From positions 1 through 22,083 of the forward strand of contig URCK01000025.1 of NCBI GenBank assembly GCA_900546295.1: a DNA stretch of 22,083 bases, read 5' to 3'. The stretch comes from an uncultured Eubacteriales bacterium. GTDB lineage: Bacteria; Bacillota; Clostridia; Oscillospirales; Oscillospiraceae. Under the pieces are notes generated by a model that saw only the letters and a program-made list of their open reading frames with translations, was not told the DNA's origin and searched no databases. Of the stretch, positions 1-7,069 are shown piece after piece. Both the position numbers and the translations under genes were made by a program. Each line of letters opens with the position of its first letter. The first letter of the stretch is position 1.

Positions 1-861
1 GGCGGTGAACCAGCCGATGTTCACAAAGCCCGCAAAGTCAAACTTGAACAGCGTGGTGGAGACCATGTCGGCAAAGGGCGGGACAAAGCTTGCCGTTGCA
101 AGGCTTGCAAAGGGATTCACGTGCAGGAAGATGGCGCTGCCCGCCCAGTAGACGACGGAGGAGAAAAGCATACCGAGCAGCACCGCCGCCTTCACGCCCT
201 TCTTGGCAAGAACAACCATGACGAACACGCCGAGGAAGGCCGTCACAACGGTGAGGACCATCGTATGGTAGCCCACCTCGCCCATGCTACCCTTGATGAT
301 GCTGGGCGTGAGCGCGCCGAAGAAGTCGCGCATCATGTAGAAGGGGCTTGCGAAGCCGTTGCCCTCGGCATAGATGCCAACGTTGGAGCCAAGGCCCACG
401 TTCATGAGCATGAGACCGATGGCGGGGGCGATGCCGTAGCGCACGCCGAGGGGGATGGCCTCGACGATCTTCTCGCGCACCTTTAAGAGCGTGAGGACGA
501 GGAACACGATGCCCTCGACGAGGATGATGACGAGCGCCGCCTGGAACGCGGACTCATACTCGCACTCGTTGATGACGGCGATGTTGGCAACAACGACGGC
601 GAAGAAGCTGTTGAGACCCATGCCCGGCGCCATAACGAAGGGCTTGTTGGCGAAGAAGGCCATGCAGATCGTACCGATGGCCGAGGCGATGCAGGTGGCG
701 AGGAACACGCCGTTCCACAGCGGCGTGCCCACGGCAAAATTCGTGAGCAGGTTCGGGTTGAGTGCAATGATGTAGGCCATGGTCATAAAGGTGGTCAGAC
801 CGGCGAGCAGCTCGGTGCGCACCGTCGTCCCGTTGGCCTTGAGCTTGAAAAGCTTTTCCAT
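1..861 (-). CDS. NCS2-family purine permease (AzgA/PbuG-like), C-terminus outside window
   Basis: An integral membrane proton symporter that probably imports hypoxanthine, guanine or adenine. The 287 visible codons run from ATG at 861 to the window edge without a stop, so roughly the last third of a usual 430-480 residue protein is missing. The N-terminus (MEKLFKLKANGTTVRTE followed by LLAGLTTFMTMAYIIALNP) and the motif APGMGLNSFF match the AzgA/PbuG branch of NCS2 rather than the UraA/XanP branch. Many hydrophobic helices follow. The start is supported by an AGGGAG ribosome-binding site a few bases upstream. It is transcribed away from polA, from its own promoter. The exact purine substrate cannot be read from this part, and no purine riboswitch fold was seen in the roughly 70-base leader. 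Confidence 0.9.
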   Translation of the reverse strand, partial: MEKLFKLKANGTTVRTELLAGLTTFMTMAYIIALNPNLLTNFAVGTPLWNGVFLATCIASAIGTICMAFFANKPFVMAPGMGLNSFFAVVVANIAVINECEYESAFQAALVIILVEGIVFLVLTLLKVREKIVEAIPLGVRYGIAPAIGLMLMNVGLGSNVGIYAEGNGFASPFYMMRDFFGALTPSIIKGSMGEVGYHTMVLTVVTAFLGVFVMVVLAKKGVKAAVLLGMLFSSVVYWAGSAIFLHVNPFASLATASFVPPFADMVSTTLFKFDFAGFVNIGWFTA

Positions 862-899
862 GATATTCTCCCTTTCTTTTTTCCTGCTTTGCCCCTCCA

Positions 900-916
900 C
901 CTGAATTTTTTTCAGG
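900..916 (-). promoter_or_regulatory. Small hairpin in the permease leader
   Basis: The arms CCTGAA and TTCAGG form a perfect 6-bp stem around an A-rich loop, inside the short 5' leader of the purine permease and about 40 bases before its start. It could be an mRNA hairpin or a protein-binding inverted repeat. It does not resemble a purine riboswitch, and no T-run makes it a terminator. Function is unknown. Confidence 0.3.
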
Positions 917-940
917 AAACAAAACAGATTTTCAGCCATT

Positions 941-969
941 ATTATAAAGGTCTCGCTATGAAAATGCAA
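941..969 (-). promoter_or_regulatory. Sigma-A-type promoter of the purine permease
   Basis: Read on the minus strand, TTGCAT (969-964) lies 17 bases before a perfect TATAAT (946-941). Transcription would start near 934 and leave a leader of about 72 bases before the permease ATG. The region is AT-rich relative to its surroundings. Confidence 0.75.
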
Positions 970-1029
970 GTATTCTGTTTATTTTTGCTGTATTTTCTCA
1001 TCTCCTGACGGTCTTCGCTTTTGTTTCTG

Positions 1030-1058
1030 TTGTGTTTTTGGTTGCTTTGCGCTATACT
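1030..1058 (+). promoter_or_regulatory. Sigma-A-type promoter of the polA-rimI-tsaD operon
   Basis: TTGTGT (1030-1035) and TATACT (1053-1058) are separated by 17 bases, with the expected start of transcription near 1065, about 30 bases before the polA start codon. It is divergent from the permease promoter at 941-969, with about 60 bases between the two -35 elements. Confidence 0.65.
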
Positions 1059-1096
1059 ATATTTAGTAAAAAATTGCACTTTGGGAGGTGCTTCCC

Positions 1097-3748
1097 ATGA
1101 AATTGATGGTGCTTGACGGCAACTCCATCGTCAACCGCGCCTATTATGGCGTTCGTCCGCTCACGACGCGCGACGGTTTTTTCACCCACGCGATCTTCGG
1201 CTTTCTCACGATGCTCTCGCGCCTTATGGATGAGGAAAAGCCCGAGGCGCTCTGCGTCGCCTTCGACCGCCGCGAGCCGACCTTCCGTCACCTGGAATAC
1301 GAGGGCTACAAGGCCACGCGCCATGCCATGCCCGAGGAACTCGCCATGCAGATCCCCGTTTTGAAGGACGTGCTCGACGCGATGAACATCCCCCGCTATG
1401 AGCTCGTCGGCTTTGAAGCGGACGACCTCATCGGCACGATCTCGCGCAAGTGTGAAAAAGAGGGCCGGGACTGCGTCATCGCCACGGGAGACAAGGACTC
1501 TCTCCAGCTCGTCACCGAGCACACGACCGTCAAGCTCATCTCCTCGCGCATGGGCCAGACCACGACGAAGGACATGACGCCTAAGACGTTTTTCGAAAGC
1601 TACGGCTTTGCTCCCGCCCACATCGTCGACCTCAAGGCCTTGATGGGCGACGCAAGCGACAACATCCCCGGCGTTCCCGGCGTGGGGGAAAAGACGGCGA
1701 CGGCGCTCATCCAGAAATATCAGAGCATCGACGAGATCTACCGCCTGCTGCCGGACATTGAGGCAAAGCCGAACGTCATCAAAAAGCTCACCGAGGGGGA
1801 AGAGAGCGCACGCAAGAGCTTTTATCTTGCAACCATCATCACCGACGCGCCGCTTGAGTTTTCCCCGCAGGAAAATCTGCGCAAGGCCCCGTCTGATGCG
1901 CTCTATCCGCTCTTTATGAGGCTTGAGTTCACAAAGCTCATCGAAAAATACGGCCTCAAGCCGTCCGCCGAGGCTCCCGCCGCCGAAGAACCGGTCGACC
2001 TCACGGTGACCGCCGAGGCCGTGACCACGGCGGAAAAGGCAGAGGAATCTCTTGCGCTCTTCCGCAAGGCGGAGCACGTGACGCTGCTGGCGCTGCCCGA
2101 CCTCTCCGGCGTGATCGTCGAGTGCGATACGGGGAACGGCAGTGTTCTCTCCGCCGAGTTCTATTTCAGCCGCTATGAAGGCGACTGGAACGCACTCCTG
2201 CGCGCGCTCTTTTCTTCCGATATCAAAAAGGTCAGCCACAACGTCAAAGACCTCCAGCGCACGCTGCTTGAAAACGGTCTTCCCATCGAGGGCTTCGTCT
2301 TCGACACCGCGCTCGCGGGCTACCTTCTTGACGCGACGGCAGGCAAGTACGACATTGCCTCGCTCTTCGCCGCCTACTTCCACCAGACGCTTGCCGAGCC
2401 GAAGCACTTAGACAGCGAGGCCTTCTCGATGCTCGGCAACACGATCGAAGCCGAGACGGCGTTCCATGTTTACACCTCCGCCGTCGGCGCGCTGTACGAG
2501 ACCTTTGCCCCCGAAATCGAGAAGCGCGAGCTGCACGAACTTTATTATGAGGTGGAGCTTCCCCTCTGCGCCGTGCTCGCGCGCATGGAGCACACCGGCA
2601 TGCGCGTGGACGCAAATGCCCTCGCGGCCTTTGGCAGCGAGATGGAGGCACAGCTCAAAACACTCGAGCAGCGCATTTACGAGGAAGCGGGCGGGCCGTT
2701 CAACATCAACTCCCCCAAGCAGCTCGGCGAGGTGCTCTTTGAACGCTTGCAGCTGCCGCACGGCAAGAAGACGAAAACCGGCTGGTCGACGAACGCGGAC
2801 GTGCTTGAAAAGCTCCGCTGGGAGAATCCCATCGTCGAAGAGGTGCTGCAATACCGCCAGTACGCGAAGTTCCGCTCGACCTATTGCGACGGACTTTTGA
2901 AGGTCATCGCCCCCGACGGGCGCATCCGCACGAGCTTCCAGATGACCGTCACGGCGACGGGTCGCCTCAGCTCGACCGAGCCGAATTTACAGAACATCCC
3001 CACGCGCACGAAGCTCGGCAGCGAATTCCGCCGGATGTTCGTCCCAGCAGACGGCTGCGTGCTCGTCGACGCGGACTACAGCCAGATCGAGCTGCGCCTG
3101 CTCGCCCACATCGCGGGGGATGAAGCGATGCGCACGGCATTTCTGACCGGCGAGGACATCCACACCGTCACCGCCTCGCAGGTCTTCGGCGTGCCGGCCG
3201 ATCAGGTAAGCAAGCAGATGCGCTCGCACGCGAAAGCCGTCAACTTCGGCATCGTGTACGGCATTTCCGCCTTCTCGCTCGCGCAGGACATCGGCGTTCC
3301 CGTGTATGAGGCGAAGGAATATATCGAGACCTACTTTGAGCGCTTCCCCGGCATCCGCCGCTATATGGACGAGGTGGTGGCCGAGGCAAAGGAGCGCGGC
3401 TACGTGGAAACCCTGATGCACCGCCGCCGCGCGCTGCCTGAGCTGACCGCCAGCAACTTCAATACCCGCTCCTTTGGTGAGCGCGTAGCGCGCAACATGC
3501 CCATTCAGGGCACGGCCGCGGATGTCATCAAGCTCGCGATGGTGCGCGTTGACGAGCGGCTGCGGAAAGAACAGCTCAAGGCAAAGCTCATTTTGCAGGT
3601 GCACGACGAGCTGATCGTCGAGTGCCCGGAGGAGGAAAAGGAACGGGTCGCCTCGCTCCTCACCGAGGAGATGGAGGGCGCGGTGCACCTCTCCGTTCCC
3701 CTGACCGCCGAAGCCCACTGGGGCAAAAACTGGCTCGAAGCCAAATAA
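1097..3748 (+). CDS. polA: DNA polymerase I
   Basis: Fills gaps and removes RNA primers during replication and repair. The 883-residue protein has the family's usual three parts. The 5'-nuclease domain (about 1-290) shows DGNSIVNRAYYG, the GFEADDLIG and ATGDKDS acidic motifs and the helix-hairpin-helix GVPGVGEKTA. A 3'-5' exonuclease-like domain (about 300-470) has lost its catalytic acids. The polymerase domain (about 490-883) has motif A DYSQIELR (Asp660), motif B RSHAKAVNFGIVYG (Lys713) and motif C QVHDELIVE (Asp837). The ATG at 1097 is chosen because GGGAGG lies at 1083-1088. The GTG at 1088 would sit on top of that site and add three residues. It leads an operon with rimI, 13 bases downstream. 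Expect 5'-nuclease and polymerase activity but no proofreading. Confidence 0.97.
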   Translation: MKLMVLDGNSIVNRAYYGVRPLTTRDGFFTHAIFGFLTMLSRLMDEEKPEALCVAFDRREPTFRHLEYEGYKATRHAMPEELAMQIPVLKDVLDAMNIPRYELVGFEADDLIGTISRKCEKEGRDCVIATGDKDSLQLVTEHTTVKLISSRMGQTTTKDMTPKTFFESYGFAPAHIVDLKALMGDASDNIPGVPGVGEKTATALIQKYQSIDEIYRLLPDIEAKPNVIKKLTEGEESARKSFYLATIITDAPLEFSPQENLRKAPSDALYPLFMRLEFTKLIEKYGLKPSAEAPAAEEPVDLTVTAEAVTTAEKAEESLALFRKAEHVTLLALPDLSGVIVECDTGNGSVLSAEFYFSRYEGDWNALLRALFSSDIKKVSHNVKDLQRTLLENGLPIEGFVFDTALAGYLLDATAGKYDIASLFAAYFHQTLAEPKHLDSEAFSMLGNTIEAETAFHVYTSAVGALYETFAPEIEKRELHELYYEVELPLCAVLARMEHTGMRVDANALAAFGSEMEAQLKTLEQRIYEEAGGPFNINSPKQLGEVLFERLQLPHGKKTKTGWSTNADVLEKLRWENPIVEEVLQYRQYAKFRSTYCDGLLKVIAPDGRIRTSFQMTVTATGRLSSTEPNLQNIPTRTKLGSEFRRMFVPADGCVLVDADYSQIELRLLAHIAGDEAMRTAFLTGEDIHTVTASQVFGVPADQVSKQMRSHAKAVNFGIVYGISAFSLAQDIGVPVYEAKEYIETYFERFPGIRRYMDEVVAEAKERGYVETLMHRRRALPELTASNFNTRSFGERVARNMPIQGTAADVIKLAMVRVDERLRKEQLKAKLILQVHDELIVECPEEEKERVASLLTEEMEGAVHLSVPLTAEAHWGKNWLEAK

Positions 3749-3761
3749 CCGGAGGACAACT

Positions 3762-4250
3762 ATGGAACAGCTGAAGAAAAAGGTCCGCATCGTTTCGATG
3801 ACGAACGAATATTTGGATGATGTCGCGGCGCTCGAGCGCGAGTGCTTCTCGAACCCCTGGTCGCGCAACATGCTCGCAGAGGAGCTTGAAAACGCCTGCT
3901 CTGCGTTTCTGGTCGCGCTGGACGCGGAGAATGGCAGCGTCATCGGCTACGCGGGGCTGCTCGCCGTCGCGGACGAGGGCTGCATCACCAAGATGGCCGT
4001 CCGCCCCGACTGCCGCCGCGGCGGCGTCGCGGGGCAGCTGCTGGATGTGTTCGTGCGCTTTGCAGGCGGCAGCGGCCTTGCATTTTTGACGCTTGAGGTC
4101 CGCGCGAGCAACTATGCCGCCATCACGCTTTACGGCAGCCGCGGCTTTCGCAGCGTAGGCCGCCGCAAGAACTACTACGACCACCCGAAAGAGGACGCCA
4201 TCATCATGACGAAGGAATTCGGCGCGGCGGAAGCGGAGGCGGAGCAATGA
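3762..4250 (+). CDS. rimI: Ribosomal protein S18 alanine N-acetyltransferase (RimI)
   Basis: A cytosolic GNAT enzyme that transfers acetyl from acetyl-CoA to the N-terminal alanine of ribosomal protein S18. The 162-residue protein has the GNAT acetyl-CoA loop (RRGGVAG, about residues 87-93) and the RimI-type C-terminal stretch LEVRASNYAAITLYGSRGF followed by a tyrosine-rich NYY segment, which includes the expected catalytic Glu and Tyr. GGAGG at 3751-3755 sets the start, with a spacing of 6. Its stop overlaps the tsaD start as ATGA, implying translational coupling. The usual Firmicute order tsaE-tsaB-rimI-tsaD is recognisable, but polA takes the place of tsaE and tsaB. The exact protein substrate is inferred from the family and neighbour. 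Confidence 0.9.
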   Translation: MEQLKKKVRIVSMTNEYLDDVAALERECFSNPWSRNMLAEELENACSAFLVALDAENGSVIGYAGLLAVADEGCITKMAVRPDCRRGGVAGQLLDVFVRFAGGSGLAFLTLEVRASNYAAITLYGSRGFRSVGRRKNYYDHPKEDAIIMTKEFGAAEAEAEQ

Positions 4251-5263
4251 AGATCCTCGCTTTCGAATCCTCCTGCGACGAGACTGCCGTCGCTGTTGTC
4301 GAAGACGGGCGCAAGGTCCTCTCCGACGCCATCCTTTCGCAGGCTGACCTGCACGCGCTCTACGGCGGCGTCGTGCCGGAGATTGCCTCGCGCAAGCACA
4401 TCGAGGCCATCGCCGCGCTGACCGATCAGGCGCTCAGCGAGGCAGGCGTTCAAAAATCCGACATCGACGCCGTGGCGGCGACCTACGCCCCCGGTCTCAT
4501 CGGCGCGGTGCTCGTGGGGCTGAACTTTGCCAAGTCCGCCGCCTACGCCCTCGGCGTGCCGCTCATCCCCGTGCACCACATCCGCGGGCACATCGCGGCG
4601 AACTACTTAGCCTTTCCGGAGCTGGAACCGCCGTTTCTCGCGCTGTGCATGTCCGGCGGCAACACGCTCATCGTTGATGTGCGCGATTATACAGACTTTG
4701 CCCTTCTCGGCGCGACGCGCGACGACGCGGCGGGCGAATGTTTCGACAAAGCCGCGCGCGTGCTGGGCCTTCCCTACCCCGGCGGCGCGGCAATGGACGC
4801 TCTTGCCCACGAAAGCGCGGGCGGCGTTTACGACCTGCCGCGCGCGAAGATCGACGGCTGCCCTCTCGATATGAGCTTTTCCGGGCTTAAAACCGCCGTC
4901 GTCAACCTTGCGCACAACGCCGAGCAGGCCGGAAAGCAGCTTGACCGCGCCGCGCTCGCGCGCGACTTCACGCAGGCGGTCGTCGACGAGCTGGTGCCGC
5001 GCGCGATGCTCGCCATGGAGCAAAGCGGGCGCAAAACGCTCGTCGCCGCAGGCGGCGTGGCCGCAAACTCCTTCATCCGCGCCGCGCTCGAAAAAGAGTG
5101 CCGAAAGCGCGGCGATACGCTCTATATGCCGCCGCTGAAGCTCTGCGGCGACAACGGCGCGATGATCGGCGCGCAGGGCTACTACGAATACCTCGCCGGG
5201 GCACGGGCGGACTGGTCGCTCAACGCCTACGCAACGCGCGACATCGACGATCCCATCGTCTGA
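4247..5263 (+). CDS. tsaD: tRNA N6-adenosine threonylcarbamoyltransferase (TsaD)
   Basis: The catalytic subunit that moves the threonylcarbamoyl group from TC-AMP to A37 of ANN-decoding tRNAs, forming t6A. It works with TsaB, TsaC/Sua5 and TsaE, none of which are in this window. The 338 residues match the family length. Visible hallmarks are FESSCDETAVAVV near the N-terminus, the metal-binding HIRGH (His111 and His115), MSGGNTLIV, and the C-terminal CGDNGAMIG acid motif. The ATG overlaps the rimI stop (ATGA), so the two are probably co-translated. A strong terminator follows immediately. Its product t6A is the substrate of MtaB, encoded at 8703-9989. Confidence 0.96.
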   Translation: MKILAFESSCDETAVAVVEDGRKVLSDAILSQADLHALYGGVVPEIASRKHIEAIAALTDQALSEAGVQKSDIDAVAATYAPGLIGAVLVGLNFAKSAAYALGVPLIPVHHIRGHIAANYLAFPELEPPFLALCMSGGNTLIVDVRDYTDFALLGATRDDAAGECFDKAARVLGLPYPGGAAMDALAHESAGGVYDLPRAKIDGCPLDMSFSGLKTAVVNLAHNAEQAGKQLDRAALARDFTQAVVDELVPRAMLAMEQSGRKTLVAAGGVAANSFIRAALEKECRKRGDTLYMPPLKLCGDNGAMIGAQGYYEYLAGARADWSLNAYATRDIDDPIV

Positions 5264-5268
5264 AAGTG

Positions 5269-5307
5269 AACGGGACATCCTCCGCAAAAAGAGGATGTCC
5301 CGTTTTT
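5269..5307 (+). terminator. Rho-independent terminator of the polA-rimI-tsaD operon
   Basis: A perfect 14-bp stem (AACGGGACATCCTC at 5269-5282 with its complement at 5291-5304) closes an 8-base A-rich loop and runs into a T-run. It begins six bases after the tsaD stop codon. Confidence 0.9.
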
Positions 5308-5409
5308 ATATCCGCTCTCGCCTGTCTGCAAGGCAGCAGCGGCAACTTGCAAAAATTCACGATTATGGTAACAAATCGAAATTATGTTCTGCCGGAAATC
5401 GACGCTTTC

Positions 5410-5425
5410 AATATTATGTAAATTT
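5410..5425. repeat. AT-rich 16-mer, copy 1
   Basis: AATATTATGTAAATTT. It matches 15 of 16 bases of the copy at 5574-5589, in the same orientation. The two copies lie on either side of the DnaA-box cluster. Such AT-rich repeats would be easy to unwind, but their role is an inference. Confidence 0.6.
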
Positions 5426-5518
5426 CGACACACACCTATTTCTGTGATATGTTTTGCCCAAAAGCGAAAGTGCGACCTCAATTTTTAAAAAATATCAGTA
5501 ATTGCTGACTTTTCTCCT

Positions 5519-5548
5519 TGTGGATAAGTCTGTGGAAACTGTGGATAA
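5519..5548 (-). promoter_or_regulatory. DnaA-box cluster (two perfect boxes plus one degenerate)
   Basis: TGTGGATAA at 5519-5527 and at 5540-5548 are exact reverse complements of the consensus DnaA box TTATCCACA. TGTGGAAAC at 5531-5539 is a degenerate third copy in the same direction. The two perfect boxes are 21 bases apart, about two helical turns. Immediately downstream come a short GC-rich stretch (CTCGCCG), TAGTAT, which resembles DnaA-trio units, and an AT-rich tract. This is how a basal unwinding element is built in Firmicute origins. No dnaA or dnaN gene is present in the window, so a regulatory DnaA-binding locus is as likely as an origin. Confidence 0.7.
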
Positions 5549-5573
5549 CTCGCCGTAGTATGCTTTTATTGAG

Positions 5574-5589
5574 AATATTATGTTAATTT
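5574..5589. repeat. AT-rich 16-mer, copy 2
   Basis: AATATTATGTTAATTT, one mismatch from the copy at 5410-5425. It starts 26 bases after the last DnaA-like box, in the position where a DNA unwinding element would be expected. Confidence 0.6.
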
Positions 5590-5600
5590 GTCGTCTTTCC

Positions 5601-5626
5601 GCTCAAGCGCGCGAAAGCGTTTGAGC
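5601..5626. other. GC-rich hairpin in intergenic region
   Basis: GCTCAAGCGC (5601-5610) and GCGTTTGAGC (5617-5626) pair over 10 positions, one of them G-U in RNA, around the loop GCGAAA. No T-run follows on either strand, so it is not a standard terminator. It may be a structured RNA element or a DNA palindrome associated with the adjacent DnaA-box cluster. Confidence 0.4.
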
Positions 5627-5788
5627 CGGGTCGTGAAAATGGGCCTTCTTCCCTCTTTTGGCAACTTTCGTCGAATGCTGATTTCCTCTCCCCCCTGCTT
5701 TCGCACGGCTGTTTTCGCGATTTTGCCGCATTCTTTTTGCAGGATTTCCGCGATATTACTATTTGTATATCAGCGCTGCGGCACCCCC

Positions 5789-6331
5789 TCAGAAGGAGCG
5801 CGCAAGCCCATAGCCGCCGCTCACAGGGTCAAGGAACAGCGGCAGGTGCGGCGGACGGTAGGCGCACCAGACGAAGGCAAAGAGCAGCAGCCACAGCAGT
5901 GCAAAGCCCGCAAGCTGCATCGCGCCGCCGCGCAGCCGTCCGGCAGTCATCAGGCGGTAACTCACAAAATAGGCAAGCGCGTCGGCGAGGAAGAAGATCA
6001 TGATGTTCGCCCAGCCCGGAAGCGGTCCGAACATCCCCGTCAGCGTATAGAAGAGCACAGGGATCGCGGCAAGGCCCGAAAGGACGCCCGCCGCCTTGAC
6101 GGCGAAGAAATTGCGGAACGCCTCGGAAAATACGATAAACTCCACCACTGTGAACACCAGAAACGGGATGAAGAGCAGCTTCATGTGCTCCCACGTCGAT
6201 TCGTTCACGGCGGAAAATGCCGCCGCAATGCGGTTTTCCCCTGTCCAGCCGTAGACAAAATGCAGCAGCGTTCCCAAAAGCCCCGTCACGGCAAAGCCCG
6301 CGATCTCCCAGCGCCGCAGCTTTCGCTTCAT
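5789..6331 (-). CDS. DUF6512-family integral membrane protein
   Basis: A 180-residue membrane protein with about five hydrophobic helices (near residues 8-28, 50-70, 75-100, 107-130 and 138-160) and a short basic N-terminus. It carries the conserved NESTWEHMKLLFIPFL segment that I associate with the DUF6512 family found in Clostridia. Its biochemical role is unknown. AGGAGG lies upstream of the ATG at 6331. It follows the terminator of the MBL-fold hydrolase gene, so it may be a separate transcript, but I could not find a convincing promoter in the 80-base gap. A small inverted repeat (GCCCCG at 6351-6356 with CGGGGC at 6363-6368) sits just before its ribosome-binding site. Confidence 0.75.
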   Translation of the reverse strand: MKRKLRRWEIAGFAVTGLLGTLLHFVYGWTGENRIAAAFSAVNESTWEHMKLLFIPFLVFTVVEFIVFSEAFRNFFAVKAAGVLSGLAAIPVLFYTLTGMFGPLPGWANIMIFFLADALAYFVSYRLMTAGRLRGGAMQLAGFALLWLLLFAFVWCAYRPPHLPLFLDPVSGGYGLARSF

Positions 6332-6409
6332 CGTCTCCCCCTCCTTTTTCGCCCCGCTTTCCCGGGGCAGGCTGTATCAGTCTACGCGAAAAAGTCGGGC
6401 TTTATGCGG

Positions 6410-6436
6410 AAAAAGCCGCCCTCCCGGGCGGCTTTT
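6410..6436 (-). terminator. Rho-independent terminator of the mtaB-to-MBL-hydrolase operon
   Basis: An 11-bp perfect stem (GGGCGGC core, positions 6411-6421 with 6426-6436) around a 4-base loop ends in TTTTT when read on the minus strand. It lies just after the stop of the metallo-hydrolase gene. Confidence 0.85.
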
Positions 6437-6448
6437 CTCTATCTCCTT

Positions 6449-7066
6449 TTATTCAGCAAAGCACGGCACGACGATGCCAGCGGGCGCGTCCTTCGTCAGC
6501 GTGAAGCCATTCGTATCAAGCCGCCGCACCCTTGCAGCATCGCAGAGCGGCAGGAAATCCTCCAGCGTGCCGATCTCGGGATAGCCATGGGCGCCGAAGC
6601 GGTAGTGCATCGGCACAAGGACGCGCGGCGCGACTGCGTCCGCTACCTTTTTGGCGGTCAAGGCATCGATGGTGTAATACCCGCCGACGGGGATGAGCAG
6701 CGCGTCGCAGCCCTTGATCTTTTTGAGCTGTTCCTCGCTCAGCTCATGGCCGAGGTCGCCGCAGTGCACGACCGTCAGCCCCTCGGCGCGCAGGATGTGG
6801 ATGGTGTTCTCCCCGCGCAGCGCTCCGTCTTTTTCATCGTGGAAGGTCGAAACCGTTTCGACCGCGAAGGGGCTTTCCGCCCGGTCTCGTCCCGAGAGCG
6901 TCACGGCCTCCAAAAAGGCGTGGTCGCGGTGGGAATGTGAGCAGAGCACCTCGTCCGCGTCGACGTGCAGCGCAGGATAGGTCTCCACATAGTAGGGGTC
7001 GAGCACAATGCGCCAGCCGCCGCTCTCGACGAGAAAGCAGGAATGGCCGAGCCAAGTGATGTTCAT
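6449..7066 (-). CDS. MBL-fold metallo-hydrolase (UlaG/UPF0173-like)
   Basis: A 205-residue cytosolic metallo-beta-lactamase-fold hydrolase with a probable two-metal site. Metal ligands are visible: HSHRDH at residues 44-49 (His44, His46, Asp48, His49), a later HCGDLGH segment that supplies a further His and Asp, and MHYRFGAHG near the C-terminus. The start MNITWLGHSCF is typical of the UlaG-like/UPF0173 branch. The substrate cannot be predicted: the fold covers lactonases, phosphodiesterases and others. GGAGG precedes the ATG. The gap to the upstream DUF4349 gene is only three bases, so the two are very likely co-transcribed and coupled, and a terminator follows. Confidence 0.88.
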   Translation of the reverse strand: MNITWLGHSCFLVESGGWRIVLDPYYVETYPALHVDADEVLCSHSHRDHAFLEAVTLSGRDRAESPFAVETVSTFHDEKDGALRGENTIHILRAEGLTVVHCGDLGHELSEEQLKKIKGCDALLIPVGGYYTIDALTAKKVADAVAPRVLVPMHYRFGAHGYPEIGTLEDFLPLCDAARVRRLDTNGFTLTKDAPAGIVVPCFAE

Positions 7067-7069
7067 GCT

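Larger units (their letters stand above)
5308..5788. other. Gene-free AT-rich intergenic region (about 480 bp) between convergent operons
   Basis: No reading frame here looks real; the open frames have no ribosome-binding site and resemble nothing. The region is clearly richer in A and T than the flanking genes. It contains a DnaA-box cluster (5519-5548), two near-identical AT-rich 16-mers (5410-5425 and 5574-5589) and a GC-rich hairpin (5601-5626), each listed separately. The flanking genes, tsaD and the DUF6512 gene, point towards it from both sides. Confidence 0.7.

Noticed and set aside
862..934. Purine riboswitch upstream of the purine permease
   Set aside because: The leader is only about 72 bases and shows a single small hairpin. 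The conserved purine-riboswitch loops were not found.
1052..2407. A 451-codon open frame on the minus strand
   Set aside because: Antisense to polA, whose motifs are intact and conserved. The translation is unlike any protein family.
5771..5778. Palindrome CAGCGCTG just after the DUF6512 stop, as a terminator
   Set aside because: Too short to form a stable hairpin with a loop, and no T-run follows on the minus strand.
5588..6940. A 450-codon open frame on the plus strand
   Set aside because: It lies antisense to the DUF6512 and MBL-hydrolase genes and across a terminator, has a low-complexity Arg/His-rich translation and no ribosome-binding site. It is a by-product of GC-rich codon use on the other strand.
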